Part shown: piece after piece, positions 18,190 through 27,179 of the stretch
Layout of the letters: each line of letters begins with the position of its first letter
Numbering within the stretch: position 1 is the first letter of the stretch
NCBI RefSeq assembly: GCF_014534745.1
Contig: NZ_JACVVP010000002.1
Span: 124,001 to 188,000 of the forward strand
Source: Flammeovirga sp. EKP202
GTDB lineage: Bacteria > Bacteroidota > Bacteroidia > Cytophagales > Flammeovirgaceae
Reading direction: 5' to 3'
Length of the DNA stretch: 64,000 nt
Notes under the pieces: generated by a model
What the model saw: the letters and a program-made list of their open reading frames with translations, nothing else
Databases searched by the model: none
Told to the model about the DNA's origin: nothing
Translations under genes and position numbers: made by a program

Positions 18190-20778
18190 ATGATCCACTC
18201 TTTTATAGGTGATTTAGGACATACATCGATCATCGTAGCTTTTGTCGGGGCAATTCTCTCGGCTATTGCATATAGGCTTTCTGCTACTGAAAATAATTCA
18301 GTTGAAAAAAATCAATGGCTGAAATTAGCTAGAGGAACGTTCTTCCTTCACGGTTTTTCGGTCTTCAGTATTGTGTGTATTTTATTTTACATGATTTTCA
18401 ATCATTACTATGAATACCACTATGTATGGAGTCACTCTTCCAATAATTTACCAGCGTATTATATCGTATCAAGTTTCTGGGAAGGTCAAGAAGGTAGTTT
18501 CCTTGTTTGGTCTTTTTGGCATGTGCTTGTTAGTGTTTTTGTGATCAAAAAAGGCGATCAATGGGAAAGCAATGTAATGTTTATTATTGCTGCGGTACAA
18601 GCCTTTTTGATGTCGATGGTATTAGGTATCGATGTTCTTGGTAGTAAAATTGGTTCTTCTCCTTTCATCCTATTAAGAGATGCTATTGAAGCTCCTGTAT
18701 TTGCTAGCAATCCTAACTTTGTTCCTGAAGATGGTACAGGTTTAAATCCTCTACTTCAAAATATATGGATGGTGATCCACCCTCCTACACTTTTTATGGG
18801 TTTTGCTTTAACAATTGTTCCTTTTGCCTATGTGATCGCAGCATTGATTCAAAAGCAATATTCTGAGTGGGTTAAACCTGCAATGGGATGGGTTGTTTTA
18901 GCCGTTTCAGTTTTAGGTTTAGGAATTATGATGGGTGCTTATTGGGCCTATGAAACGCTTAACTTTGGTGGATATTGGAACTGGGACCCTGTTGAGAACG
19001 CAGTGTATGTGCCTTGGTTAATCCTCTTAGCAGGACTTCACCTTATGGTCATTCAACATAAAAGTAAAACGGCTTTAAAAACAAGTATGATCTTGGTTGT
19101 ATCAGCTTTCATTCTTGTACTTTATTCAACATTCTTGACAAGAAGTGGTGTATTAGGTGAAGCATCGGTACACTCCTTTACAGATTTAGGTTTATCTGGA
19201 CAGTTATTATTGTATTTGGTATTCTTTACTACAATTGCCATTGTGTTATTCATTGTACGTTGGAATCAAATGCCGAAAGATGAAGATGAACCAAGTGTTT
19301 ACAGTAGTGAGTTTTGGTTCTTTATTGGTGCCACAACATTGACATTAATGAGTTTCCAAGTTTTAGTACCCACTTCGATTCCTGCTTGGAATGCATTGGT
19401 GTCTAATTTCGGAATTCAATCCAACCTTGCTCCTCCTGCTGATGCTGTTGCTTTCTATACAAAATTCCAACTTTGGTTTGCTGTAGCCGTAGCCATTGTA
19501 TCAGGTACTACTCAATATTTCTTCTGGGTAAGAATTGACAAGAAAAATATATGGAACACTTTGTCTATTCCTTATGTAGCTACACTAATCGGTGCTGCTG
19601 CAATTATTGTAATAGGTAACGTTCACCAACCCACTTATATCATTTTACTTACTGCTGCTATTTTCTCATTAGTAGCCAATATTCAAGTATTAGTCCAATA
19701 CACTAAATTAAAAATGTCGATTTCAGGTGGTGCTGTTTCACACATTGGAGCTGCATTGATGTTATTAGGTATTTTAAGTTCTAGTGGATTTGAAAAAGTA
19801 GTCTCTTTAAACCTTTCTGGAAGAATTTACAATAGTGAGTTCCCTGAAGAAATGAATAAAGAAAATGTATTACTATTCAGAGGTCAGCCCAAGAAAATGG
19901 ATCGTTATTTATTAACGTACAAAGGTCCTCGTTTCACTTCAAGAGATTTACCTGGATATTTTGATAAAGAAAAAGTAAGACAAAAAATCAATGATCCATA
20001 CCATGCAATTGTAATGGAAGACCTTATTCAAAATGGCGAAACCATAGCAAAAGCAGGTGATGAAATTCAGATTTACAACGAAAATATCTACTACGAGATC
20101 GAATATACTGACGAACAGGGTAAATCATTCTCATTGTACCCAAGAGTACAAGATAATGAGCAAATGGGCCCTATTCCTTCTCCAGATATTGCTTCTTTCT
20201 GGAACAAAGACATGTACACTCACATTACAAACCTTGCTGTAGATGAAGAAGAGATTGAATGGAGTGAAGAGGAAGCTTTAAATATGTCATTAGGAGACAC
20301 TATCTTTTTAAATGATTACGTAGTGATCTTTGATGGCGTAAAACCACTTGAGAAGGCTCCTGGATATGTTATTAAGGAAGAAGACGTAGCATTGCAAGCC
20401 AACCTTAGAGTATTAGTTGGAAACGGCAGAAGTATCGACCTTAAACCGTCTTACATTCTTACAAAAGTGAAAAGAATGGGAATGGGTGGTGTAACTGAAG
20501 ATTGGGACGCTGGTATCATTTCTGATACCAACAGAGAGCTAGGTCTGAGAGTTGCATTAAAGGAAATCAAGCCTAAGGAGAACAAATTTGTTTTCTCTGC
20601 TGAAACGACTCAAAAAGATTGGGTAATTATGAAGGCTGTAGAGAAGCCATTTATCAACCTACTTTGGATCGGTACTATACTTCTTACCATTGGTACAATT
20701 ATCTCAACGATAAGGAGATTTAAAATGAGTAAAGTAACTGCTCAACCTAAAGAAAAAAAGAAAGAATATCAGTACTAA
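18190..20778 (+). CDS. ccmF: Cytochrome c biogenesis heme lyase subunit CcmF/CcsA family
   Basis: This polytopic inner-membrane protein presents heme for covalent attachment to apocytochrome c in the periplasm. The N-terminus (IGDLGHTSIIVAFVGAIL) and the block GSFLVWSFWHV are typical of CcmF. The tryptophan-rich heme-handling motif reads GGYWNWDPVENAVYVPW, near residue 260. Conserved histidines (VIHPPTLFMGF) flank it. About 12 TM helices are followed by a large soluble periplasmic segment (about 540-810) and a last TM helix with a lysine-rich cytoplasmic tail. The 862 aa exceed the roughly 650 aa of proteobacterial CcmF because of that segment. No other ccm genes are in the window. Confidence 0.92.
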   Translation: MIHSFIGDLGHTSIIVAFVGAILSAIAYRLSATENNSVEKNQWLKLARGTFFLHGFSVFSIVCILFYMIFNHYYEYHYVWSHSSNNLPAYYIVSSFWEGQEGSFLVWSFWHVLVSVFVIKKGDQWESNVMFIIAAVQAFLMSMVLGIDVLGSKIGSSPFILLRDAIEAPVFASNPNFVPEDGTGLNPLLQNIWMVIHPPTLFMGFALTIVPFAYVIAALIQKQYSEWVKPAMGWVVLAVSVLGLGIMMGAYWAYETLNFGGYWNWDPVENAVYVPWLILLAGLHLMVIQHKSKTALKTSMILVVSAFILVLYSTFLTRSGVLGEASVHSFTDLGLSGQLLLYLVFFTTIAIVLFIVRWNQMPKDEDEPSVYSSEFWFFIGATTLTLMSFQVLVPTSIPAWNALVSNFGIQSNLAPPADAVAFYTKFQLWFAVAVAIVSGTTQYFFWVRIDKKNIWNTLSIPYVATLIGAAAIIVIGNVHQPTYIILLTAAIFSLVANIQVLVQYTKLKMSISGGAVSHIGAALMLLGILSSSGFEKVVSLNLSGRIYNSEFPEEMNKENVLLFRGQPKKMDRYLLTYKGPRFTSRDLPGYFDKEKVRQKINDPYHAIVMEDLIQNGETIAKAGDEIQIYNENIYYEIEYTDEQGKSFSLYPRVQDNEQMGPIPSPDIASFWNKDMYTHITNLAVDEEEIEWSEEEALNMSLGDTIFLNDYVVIFDGVKPLEKAPGYVIKEEDVALQANLRVLVGNGRSIDLKPSYILTKVKRMGMGGVTEDWDAGIISDTNRELGLRVALKEIKPKENKFVFSAETTQKDWVIMKAVEKPFINLLWIGTILLTIGTIISTIRRFKMSKVTAQPKEKKKEYQY

Positions 20779-20800
20779 ATAGATAGTACTTCTAATAGTA

Positions 20801-20851
20801 GAGAGGTAAATCATGTTCATAATAACAGCATGATTTACCTCTCTTTTTTTT
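20801..20851 (+). terminator. Terminator of ccmF
   Basis: A perfect 15-bp stem (GAGAGGTAAATCATG and its complement) with a 13-base loop is followed by eight T. Confidence 0.9.
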
Positions 20852-20992
20852 ATTTATCATACCTTCTCAATATATTAAAATGCAGTAAATGAAAAACTTA
20901 TAAATTATTGATCATCATCAAAGACCTTACATCAAAAAACCTTATTTCCATTTCTTTCGTTAATAACTCTTAACTATTTATCTCTCAATAAC

Positions 20993-21472
20993 ATGAATAC
21001 TAAAGAACAACTACTAACATGGAAAAGCGGAACTTTTAGTAATAAAATCAAAGTGTATGAAGACAAAAATCTCATTGGTTCCCTTGACATGAGTATGATG
21101 TCTAAAAATTCTAAAATGACATTATACAACAATGAATATTGTATTAAAAACAAAAGCATCTGGAACAGCGACTCAATGATTATTGATCGTGTAACAGATG
21201 AAGTAATTGGCGAAATGGCTTACACGAAATTGCTGGGAAAAGCCAAAATTACACTAGAAGGAAAATCTTATAAATGGAAAACAAAAGACATATTCACGAC
21301 TAAATGGGATCTGGTAGATGAGAATGAACTGATATACGCATCATATAAATCATCTTTATCATCAGGTAAAATAACTATTACAACACCTCACCCTACACTC
21401 ATTTTAATTGGTCTTTATTCTTATATTTATATGAATCAAGTCAGTGTACTTTCCACAGTTGGTATCGCATAA
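20993..21472 (+). CDS. Hypothetical protein, beta-rich
   Basis: I do not recognise this 159-aa protein. It has no signal peptide. The sequence alternates short strands with turns (KIKVYEDKNLIGSLDMSMM, WNSDSMIIDRVTDEVIGEM, AKITLEGKSYKWK), which suggests a beta-barrel or tubby/LURP-like fold, and it ends in a hydrophobic helix (about 136-158, LILIGLYSYIYMNQ) that could be a tail anchor. It is a single gene between a strong terminator and a bidirectional terminator. The reading frame and codon use look genuine. Confidence 0.65.
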   Translation: MNTKEQLLTWKSGTFSNKIKVYEDKNLIGSLDMSMMSKNSKMTLYNNEYCIKNKSIWNSDSMIIDRVTDEVIGEMAYTKLLGKAKITLEGKSYKWKTKDIFTTKWDLVDENELIYASYKSSLSSGKITITTPHPTLILIGLYSYIYMNQVSVLSTVGIA

Positions 21473-21520
21473 AAAAATCCCTTTGGTTTTGAATTAAATT
21501 GAAACCAAAGGGATTTTTTT
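21471..21520. terminator. Bidirectional terminator
   Basis: The 14-bp stem AATCCCTTTGGTTT / AAACCAAAGGGATT is flanked by seven A on the left and seven T on the right. It serves the hypothetical gene on the plus strand and the VWA gene on the minus strand. Confidence 0.9.
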
Positions 21521-21536
21521 CGTCAAAAGATTCAGA

Positions 21537-22511
21537 CTATATTTTAATAACTCTGACTGCTAAAATAACATCCAAGCCTAATAATAGTAATGCGATCGCT
21601 AAGAAATAATAATATTTATTGGCGGATACATCTGCCATTTTAGAACCTTTCAATTCACCCTCAATTTTATTGATAGAACTGATAAGTCGGTTGATATCAT
21701 TTTGCTTATCGCTGATTTCAAAGTACTCTCCACCAGTGACATTTGCTAATCTTTTCAATGAAGATGGATTCAACTTTGTAATAATATCATTCCCCATTTT
21801 ATCTCTTTTAAAACGATATCCTGCAGGAATTTTTGATCCAGATTCTGTACCAATACCCATCGTAAATAACTTCACCTCTTGGTTCTTTATTTCTTTGACC
21901 ATTTCATCTGTATCCTCACCAAAATCTTCTCCATCACTCACTAGAATAATTACTTTAGAGGCCTTTTTGGCTGTCGGCACTCCTTCCTCTGCATCTTCTA
22001 GTTTTGTAATCGCCATTTCTAATGGAGGACCAAAGTCTGTACCCGAATTAGAAATTAAAGAAGTTGACATCGTCTCAATAAACATATTCAAGGCATTTCC
22101 ATCGTATGTTAAAGGACACTGTAAAAAAGCATCACTTGTAAATACAATCAGTCCAATACGATCTGAATTGAATGATTTTACAATTTGTTTCAGTTCAAAT
22201 TTTAATTTCGCTAAGCGGGAAGGCTTAATATCCGTAGCGTCCATCGACTTTGACAGGTCCACACAGATGTAAATATCTTTACTTACTGCTTTCACTTCTT
22301 TTTTCATCTCACCGAAAGACGGCCCTAATAAAGCAACTATAAAAAGACCAAAGTAAATGGTTCTAAGTATAAGCTTGTAAAGAGTAGCACCACCTTTTGC
22401 TCTAAAAGATTTACGTGCTCTTAAGATTCTATAAAGATAGAGGCAATAAAACAGGAAAAATATTGCAATCAGTGCAAATTCTAACCCTCCGAGTTCCCTT
22501 GCTAACGTCAT
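21537..22511 (-). CDS. VWA-domain membrane protein, BatA-like
   Basis: A von Willebrand A domain lies between two N-terminal TM helices (about 10-28 and 50-64) and one C-terminal TM helix (about 305-322). The MIDAS metal site is complete: DLSKS at 85-89, a conserved Thr in SGTDFGPPL, and Asp in VSDGEDFGED. This matches BatA/BatB (Bacteroides aerotolerance) proteins. In most Bacteroidota these sit in an operon with a MoxR ATPase and a DUF58 protein. Here the gene is alone, facing a tRNA operon. Its role is probably in envelope complex assembly or stress, but that is not shown. Confidence 0.85.
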   Translation of the reverse strand: MTLARELGGLEFALIAIFFLFYCLYLYRILRARKSFRAKGGATLYKLILRTIYFGLFIVALLGPSFGEMKKEVKAVSKDIYICVDLSKSMDATDIKPSRLAKLKFELKQIVKSFNSDRIGLIVFTSDAFLQCPLTYDGNALNMFIETMSTSLISNSGTDFGPPLEMAITKLEDAEEGVPTAKKASKVIILVSDGEDFGEDTDEMVKEIKNQEVKLFTMGIGTESGSKIPAGYRFKRDKMGNDIITKLNPSSLKRLANVTGGEYFEISDKQNDINRLISSINKIEGELKGSKMADVSANKYYYFLAIALLLLGLDVILAVRVIKI

Positions 22512-22674
22512 ACTTTATGTAAATAGAATAAACTTGTTCATTAATACTACCTGCTAATTTAAAAGATTTATTGATGCAATAGAATAGGTAAAAGAAAATT
22601 GCACTTTTTACTCATTGAATATCAGTTGAATGAATAAATCCTAAATTTAATTAACACTTTTTTATGGAATTCTA

Positions 22675-22707
22675 TTTGGAATAATGGAATTTCACCGCTT
22701 ATATTTG
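22675..22707 (+). promoter_or_regulatory. Promoter of the tRNA operon
   Basis: A -33 TTTG at 22675-22678 and a -7 TATATTTG at 22700-22707 are separated by 21 bases. This is the full Bacteroidota primary sigma consensus and lies 50 bases before tRNA-Ser. Confidence 0.8.
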
Positions 22708-22757
22708 CATCGCATTAAACGGAAAGGGGGTCAGAAATGACAAACAAATTCGTTTAT

Positions 22758-22842
22758 GGAGAGTTGCCAGAGTGGTTAATGGAGCGGTTTGCTAAACCGT
22801 CATCGGGAAACCGATGCATGGGTTCGAATCCCATACTCTCCG
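22758..22842 (+). tRNA. tRNA-Ser (anticodon GCU)
   Basis: The acceptor GGAGAGT pairs with ACTCTCC at 22835-22841, with discriminator G. The anticodon GCT at 22791-22793 sits in the loop TTGCTAA. The long variable arm (CATCGGGAAACCGATG) is typical of class II tRNA-Ser, and the T arm has GGTTCGAATCC. The 3' CCA is not encoded. Confidence 0.96.
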
Positions 22843-22849
22843 CTAAGTT

Positions 22850-22924
22850 CGGGATGTAGCACAGTCCGGTTAGTGTACCTGGTTTGGGACCAGGGGGTCG
22901 CAGGTTCGAATCCTGCCATCCCGA
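22850..22924 (+). tRNA. tRNA-Pro (anticodon UGG)
   Basis: The acceptor CGGGATG pairs with CATCCCG, with discriminator A. The anticodon TGG is in the loop TTTGGGA and the T arm is CAGGTTCGAATCCTG. It lies 7 bases after tRNA-Ser and shares its promoter. CCA is not encoded. Confidence 0.96.
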
Positions 22925-22928
22925 CAAG

Positions 22929-22960
22929 AGCGATCTTCTAATAAGAAGATCGCTTTTTTT
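22929..22960 (+). terminator. Terminator of the tRNA operon
   Basis: A perfect 11-bp stem AGCGATCTTCT / AGAAGATCGCT with a 4-base loop is followed by TTTTTT, 4 bases after tRNA-Pro. Confidence 0.95.
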
Positions 22961-23042
22961 ATGCCTTTTCATTTCTATTGCGTTCACATTCCTCGATTCT
23001 ATTTTTTGATTATTTTACCTCTGCTTCACGCATCGTTAAAAG

Positions 23043-24782
23043 TTGCCTTCTACTTTTACAAAAGATCAGCAACCTACTATAAGACGATTAAAATTGAAGC
23101 AAAAACACTTTTATATACTATTATTCGGGGTCTTATGTGTGAATTTCCTAGGCCTTTTCAATGATATATTTGATGTAGACTCTGCATTGTATGCATGTAT
23201 ATCGAAACATATTGTTAACACCAACGACTTCGTAAACTTAATTGTCTGGGATAAAGACTGGCTAGACAAGCCTCACTTTCCTTTTTGGGTATGTGCAATA
23301 TCCATGAAGATTCTAGGCGTTAATAGTTTCGCTTATAAACTTCCATCCTTTGTATTCTTCTGTATCGGGCTATGGTACACCTATAAGCTTGCCAAAGTGC
23401 TTTACAATAGGACCATCGCACAGTATAGTGTTTTGATCACAGGAACGGCATTACACATCATGTTATCAAATAATGATGTGAGAGCTGAGGCTATATTATT
23501 AGGACTAATAATGGGTGGAATCTACCACCTTTATCAATTTTCAAATAAAAACACGGTCACTCATTTATTTGCAGCGGCACTTTTTTCAGCATTTGCAGTA
23601 ATGACCAAGGGTGTCTTTATTTTGATCATACTCTACTCCGCTATCTGGGGCGATTTAGTTTTAAGAAACAAATGGAAGAATATCTTCAATATAAAATGGA
23701 TACTTGTTGGTGCTCTTACCTTAATTTTTACTCTTCCTGAAATTTTTGCACTGTATTATCAGTTTGATGCACATCCTGAAAAAATCGTTTTTGGCACTAC
23801 CAATGTCTCTGGCATTAAGTTTTTCTTCTGGGACAGTCAATTTGGACGCTTTTTCAACTCAGGACCGATTAAAGGTGAAGGAGATCCATTTTTCTTCCTC
23901 CATACAGTATTGTGGGCTTTTGCTCCTTGGGCTTTGATTGCTTATTCAGGATTGTTTATTGAGCTCTACCAAAGAGTCAAAAAAGGAATAGTAGCCGATG
24001 AATACATTACAGTCTGTGGCTTTGGTGTTATCTTCATTATTTTTTCGATTTCAAAGTTTCAACTTCCTCACTACACCAATATCGTATTTCCCCTTTTAGC
24101 AATTCATACTTCCCAAACTCTAGTTCGGTGGTCTGACCGGAAAAAGTGGATAGAACAAGTTTCGAAAATTAGCATACAGCTCTATTGCGGATTGTTTTTT
24201 ATGATCTGTATCGGCATCGTGTTCTTTTACTTTAACGAAGTAAAATACCTAGGTGCTACCTTGAGTGGTATTCTTCTAGGCTGCATCGTTTATTACAACC
24301 TTAAAAAAGGTACTGTCCAAAAACATATTGTGATGGGCATAATATGTAGTTTAATCATGGGTACTTTTATTCATGAAGTATTTTACAAAGATGTACTCAC
24401 TTACCAAGGAGGCACTGCTGCAGCAAGGTATTTAAACGAAGAGTTTGAAGGCCGAGAAGTACATCAAGATGTCGAAAGTTGGTTATTTCAATTTTACCTC
24501 AACGCAAAGCATCAAAGCAGTATTGACCTTGAATCCCTCCAAAACACTCCCCCTGAAAGTAGGCCATTGATTTATACTGACTATTCTTTTTTGAAGAAAC
24601 TCGAAAAGAAAAACATCCCCTATCAAATTATCAATCAATACGGATCCTTTCACATCACAACAATGAACTTGGCGTTTTTGAATGCAGAAACAAGAGCGTC
24701 ATCTCTAGATACATTATTAATAATTGATCTGAAAATACCTCAACTTTCGAAAACAAATGAATGCGAAAAAAAGAATCTATAA
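23043..24782 (+). CDS. ArnT/PMT-like membrane glycosyltransferase (GT83 type)
   Basis: This polytopic inner-membrane transferase moves a sugar from a polyprenyl-phosphate carrier to an envelope lipid or protein acceptor. The first periplasmic loop holds the family's acidic motif in VDSALYACISKHIV, then LDKPHFPFWVCAISMKILG, both hallmarks of ArnT and related proteins (family knowledge). About 11 TM helices are followed by a soluble C-terminal segment of about 130 residues. The start is a TTG at 23043; an in-frame stop lies two codons upstream and there is no early in-frame ATG, and a TTG near 23091 is an alternative. Its 3' end overlaps the PAP2 gene by 26 bases, which implies translational coupling. 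Confidence 0.85.
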   Translation: MPSTFTKDQQPTIRRLKLKQKHFYILLFGVLCVNFLGLFNDIFDVDSALYACISKHIVNTNDFVNLIVWDKDWLDKPHFPFWVCAISMKILGVNSFAYKLPSFVFFCIGLWYTYKLAKVLYNRTIAQYSVLITGTALHIMLSNNDVRAEAILLGLIMGGIYHLYQFSNKNTVTHLFAAALFSAFAVMTKGVFILIILYSAIWGDLVLRNKWKNIFNIKWILVGALTLIFTLPEIFALYYQFDAHPEKIVFGTTNVSGIKFFFWDSQFGRFFNSGPIKGEGDPFFFLHTVLWAFAPWALIAYSGLFIELYQRVKKGIVADEYITVCGFGVIFIIFSISKFQLPHYTNIVFPLLAIHTSQTLVRWSDRKKWIEQVSKISIQLYCGLFFMICIGIVFFYFNEVKYLGATLSGILLGCIVYYNLKKGTVQKHIVMGIICSLIMGTFIHEVFYKDVLTYQGGTAAARYLNEEFEGREVHQDVESWLFQFYLNAKHQSSIDLESLQNTPPESRPLIYTDYSFLKKLEKKNIPYQIINQYGSFHITTMNLAFLNAETRASSLDTLLIIDLKIPQLSKTNECEKKNL

Positions 24783-25443
24783 CATCCTTGGAGTAATTTC
24801 ATTGCTACTTGTTATTCCAATAGTATTCGCTTTGATTACTAGAGAAAGAGATACTGCTTGGATGGTACATTTATTAAATGACAACCACACGATTACTTTA
24901 GACTATTTCTTTAAATACATCACGAATTTAGGAGATGGTTTATTCTTAATTCCACTTTTGGGACTAGTCTGGCTTGTAAAGAAAGAATATTGGCCTGTTC
25001 TGGTGATGTCTGCTGCTCTTCATGGCATTTTGGTGGCTGTATTAAAGAGAGTTGTCTTTACTGGTGAAGCATTAAGCTTAAGACCTGCTGGTCAATTTGG
25101 GGCAGAAAGCTTTCATCAAGTACTAGACGTTCAGTTTCACTATTCAAATAGCTTTCCCTCTGGACACACTACAACAGGGTTTGTTATAGGGGCTATGATT
25201 ATTCTACTATTCCCGAACTGGAAAGGAATTACAGCTGGAATGATGTATGGAATCATCGTGGGTGTTTCAAGAATGTATCTGGTACAACATTTCTTCTTAG
25301 ATGTGGCTGTAGGGAGTATCTTAGGCACTCTTACGGTATACGTCAGCCTTTATGTATGCGAACGCTATTACTTGCTTAAAGTAAAACCATGGAAAAAAGA
25401 TTACCCTTCACTTTTTGGACAGCATTCAATTCAGAATATGTAA
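24757..25443 (+). CDS. PAP2-family lipid phosphatase (paralogue 1)
   Basis: This is an inner-membrane phosphatase with all three PAP2 motifs: K-x(6)-RP (LKRVVFTGEALSLRP, Arg109), PSGH (134-137, His137) and SR-x(5)-H-x(3)-D (SRMYLVQHFFLD, His178 and Asp182). About six TM helices are seen. Likely substrates are phosphatidate, phosphatidylglycerophosphate, undecaprenyl pyrophosphate or lipid A phosphate; the sequence does not decide. It overlaps the glycosyltransferase gene, consistent with release of phosphate from the carrier or acceptor lipid. A close paralogue lies at 26518, on the far side of a lipid-kinase-like gene. Confidence 0.9.
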   Translation: MNAKKRIYNILGVISLLLVIPIVFALITRERDTAWMVHLLNDNHTITLDYFFKYITNLGDGLFLIPLLGLVWLVKKEYWPVLVMSAALHGILVAVLKRVVFTGEALSLRPAGQFGAESFHQVLDVQFHYSNSFPSGHTTTGFVIGAMIILLFPNWKGITAGMMYGIIVGVSRMYLVQHFFLDVAVGSILGTLTVYVSLYVCERYYLLKVKPWKKDYPSLFGQHSIQNM

Positions 25444-25481
25444 TGAATTGAAGCTCTCCCTTGCCTAACTACAATTAATCA

Positions 25482-25517
25482 ACATCACCGAGTTATTTAA
25501 CTTTGTGATGTTTTTTT
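25482..25517 (+). terminator. Terminator after PAP2 paralogue 1
   Basis: The outer stem ACATCAC / GTGATGT and inner stem AGTT / AACT are followed by a run of T. It separates the glycosyltransferase-PAP2 pair from the kinase gene. Confidence 0.7.
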
Positions 25518-25556
25518 ATCACTTTTGTAAACTAAAATCAACCTATAACGCAACAA

Positions 25557-26438
25557 ATGAACAAAGTGGTTTTGATTGCCAACCCTGTTTCAGGTAATGG
25601 AAAGGCAAAAAAAGCAGCCCAAAGGTGTGCTTCCATTCTTAAAGAGTATAAGTTTGACGTCAATATTGAACTTACGGAATATGCTGGTCATGCCACAAAG
25701 CTATCCAAACAGCTAAGCAATTCTTATGATATTATTGTTGCGGTTGGCGGTGATGGCACTGTCAATGAAGTAGCAACAGGTTTAGTGGGAACCACTGCAA
25801 CTTTAGGTATCATCCCTAATGGATCAGGTAATGGGCTAGCACGTCATCTGAAAATCCCAATGAATACAGAAAAAGCCACCGAATGTATTGTTCAAAAAAA
25901 GGTCATTGCACTTGATGCTCCCACTATCAATGGAAAATATTTTTTCTGTACTGCTGGTATAGGTTTTGATGCTCACATCTCACATGTTTTTGCTCAAATG
26001 GACGGTCGTGGTCTAAAAAACTACATCAAAGCGATTTTCAAAGAATATGGAAGTTATCAGTCCAAAGAATACGGAGTACGATTGGATCATCAAGAAATCA
26101 TAAAGCAGAAAGCCTTTGTCATGACCATCGGCAACGCTGCTCAATACGGAAATGAAGCTTTTATTGCTCCTACTGCTAAGGTAAGTGACCAACAATTAGA
26201 AATGACAATTCTTTCTCCTCCTAACCTCATCAAAGGAGCGATATGGGGTATTCGTCTTTTCCTTAAAAATATCCACAAGGCTCCTTCCGTTAAAACATTT
26301 AGCGGAAAAAAAATTGAAATAAGCAGCTCGGAGAAATCTGTCAATGGTCATAGAGATGGGGAACCTGACACATGGAAATATCCTTTGATTTTTAAAGTAA
26401 ATGATCAGATAAAAGTGATTGGTGTAAGTGATAATTAA
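25557..26438 (+). CDS. Diacylglycerol/sphingosine kinase-family lipid kinase
   Basis: This belongs to the DAGK catalytic family (YegS/DgkB/LCB5 type). The N-terminal NPVSGNGKAKK, the nucleotide motif GGDGTVNEVATGL (about 62-74) and PNGSGNGLARHL (about 87-98) are all present, as is a late NGHRDGEP motif. The 293-aa soluble enzyme would phosphorylate a lipid hydroxyl at the cytoplasmic face. Its place between two PAP2 phosphatases suggests opposing kinase and phosphatase steps on the same lipid pool (inference). Flavobacteria and relatives make sphingolipids and ornithine lipids, so the substrate need not be diacylglycerol. Confidence 0.9.
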   Translation: MNKVVLIANPVSGNGKAKKAAQRCASILKEYKFDVNIELTEYAGHATKLSKQLSNSYDIIVAVGGDGTVNEVATGLVGTTATLGIIPNGSGNGLARHLKIPMNTEKATECIVQKKVIALDAPTINGKYFFCTAGIGFDAHISHVFAQMDGRGLKNYIKAIFKEYGSYQSKEYGVRLDHQEIIKQKAFVMTIGNAAQYGNEAFIAPTAKVSDQQLEMTILSPPNLIKGAIWGIRLFLKNIHKAPSVKTFSGKKIEISSSEKSVNGHRDGEPDTWKYPLIFKVNDQIKVIGVSDN

Positions 26439-26491
26439 GAATTAATAATCATTTATTTTTGGCTTAGTAATTAGAACACCAAAAAGATAAA

Positions 26492-26499
26492 TATCTTTG
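26492..26499 (+). promoter_or_regulatory. -7 promoter element for PAP2 paralogue 2
   Basis: TATCTTTG is a perfect TAnnTTTG. It overlaps the TTG at 26497 and so argues that translation begins at the ATG at 26518. Confidence 0.4.
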
Positions 26500-26517
26500 A
26501 GAAAAAAAGAAGATCAG

Positions 26518-27162
26518 ATGCAAGATAAAGAATCAAAACTACTACTTTATTCGGCCATGGTGATGTTTATCCCATACATCATCTCCATTATAACAAACGA
26601 AACGGCTACCGCTTGGTGCGTTCATATGTTTAACGATATTAATACTCCTTTCTGGAATGCTTTTTTTGCATATGCTACACACCTTGGTGATGGACTTGTG
26701 CTCATTCCGTTGTTATTTATATTGCTTTGGCTAAAAAGAGAATATTGGAGTGTATTAGTTATGGCTTCAGCAATTCATGGCATTATTGTTTACGTTGTAA
26801 AAGAGCAGATATTAAAAGGAACTGAATTTGCCTTACGTCCTGCGGGACTACATGGTCATGACGCCTTTCATCAAATATTGAATCATCATTTACATACTAT
26901 TGATACCTTCCCTTCTGGACATACAACTACTGCTTTTGTGGTAGGTGGGATGATTATTTTAATGCTCCCTAATTGGAAAGGAATAATTTTAGGCATTGGT
27001 TATGGTGCAATTATCGCCATCTCAAGAATGTATTTAGCACAGCATTTTTTAGTAGATGTTTCAGCAGGTGCTATTGTTGGTTTATTGACAGTTTGGTTCT
27101 CTTGGACTGTTGCAAAACGAAAGAATTGGTTAAGATTGAAGCCATGGGAGAAAATCAGCTAA
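26518..27162 (+). CDS. PAP2-family lipid phosphatase (paralogue 2)
   Basis: The start ATG at 26518 gives MQDKESKLLLY; an upstream TTG is inside a promoter element. Motifs match paralogue 1 closely: K-E-Q-ILKGTEFALRP, FPSGHTTTAFVVGGMI and SRMYLAQHFLVDVSAG. Identity over the core is high (shared LGDG--LIPLL, K-EYW-VLVM and LPNWKGI), so the two arose by duplication. About six TM helices. It should dephosphorylate a membrane lipid on the periplasmic face. It is followed by a non-coding repeat element, not by another gene. Confidence 0.9.
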   Translation: MQDKESKLLLYSAMVMFIPYIISIITNETATAWCVHMFNDINTPFWNAFFAYATHLGDGLVLIPLLFILLWLKREYWSVLVMASAIHGIIVYVVKEQILKGTEFALRPAGLHGHDAFHQILNHHLHTIDTFPSGHTTTAFVVGGMIILMLPNWKGIILGIGYGAIIAISRMYLAQHFLVDVSAGAIVGLLTVWFSWTVAKRKNWLRLKPWEKIS

Positions 27163-27179
27163 GTTACTCCTTTTAATAC

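Noticed and set aside
21619-22272. A 217-codon plus-strand frame
   Set aside because: It is antisense to the VWA gene, whose MIDAS motif and TM helices make it the real gene; the plus-strand frame has no family features.
22754-22987. A 77-codon minus-strand frame ending in motifs like WQDSNLRPPGP
   Set aside because: It is the antisense reading of the tRNA-Ser and tRNA-Pro genes, a common annotation artefact.
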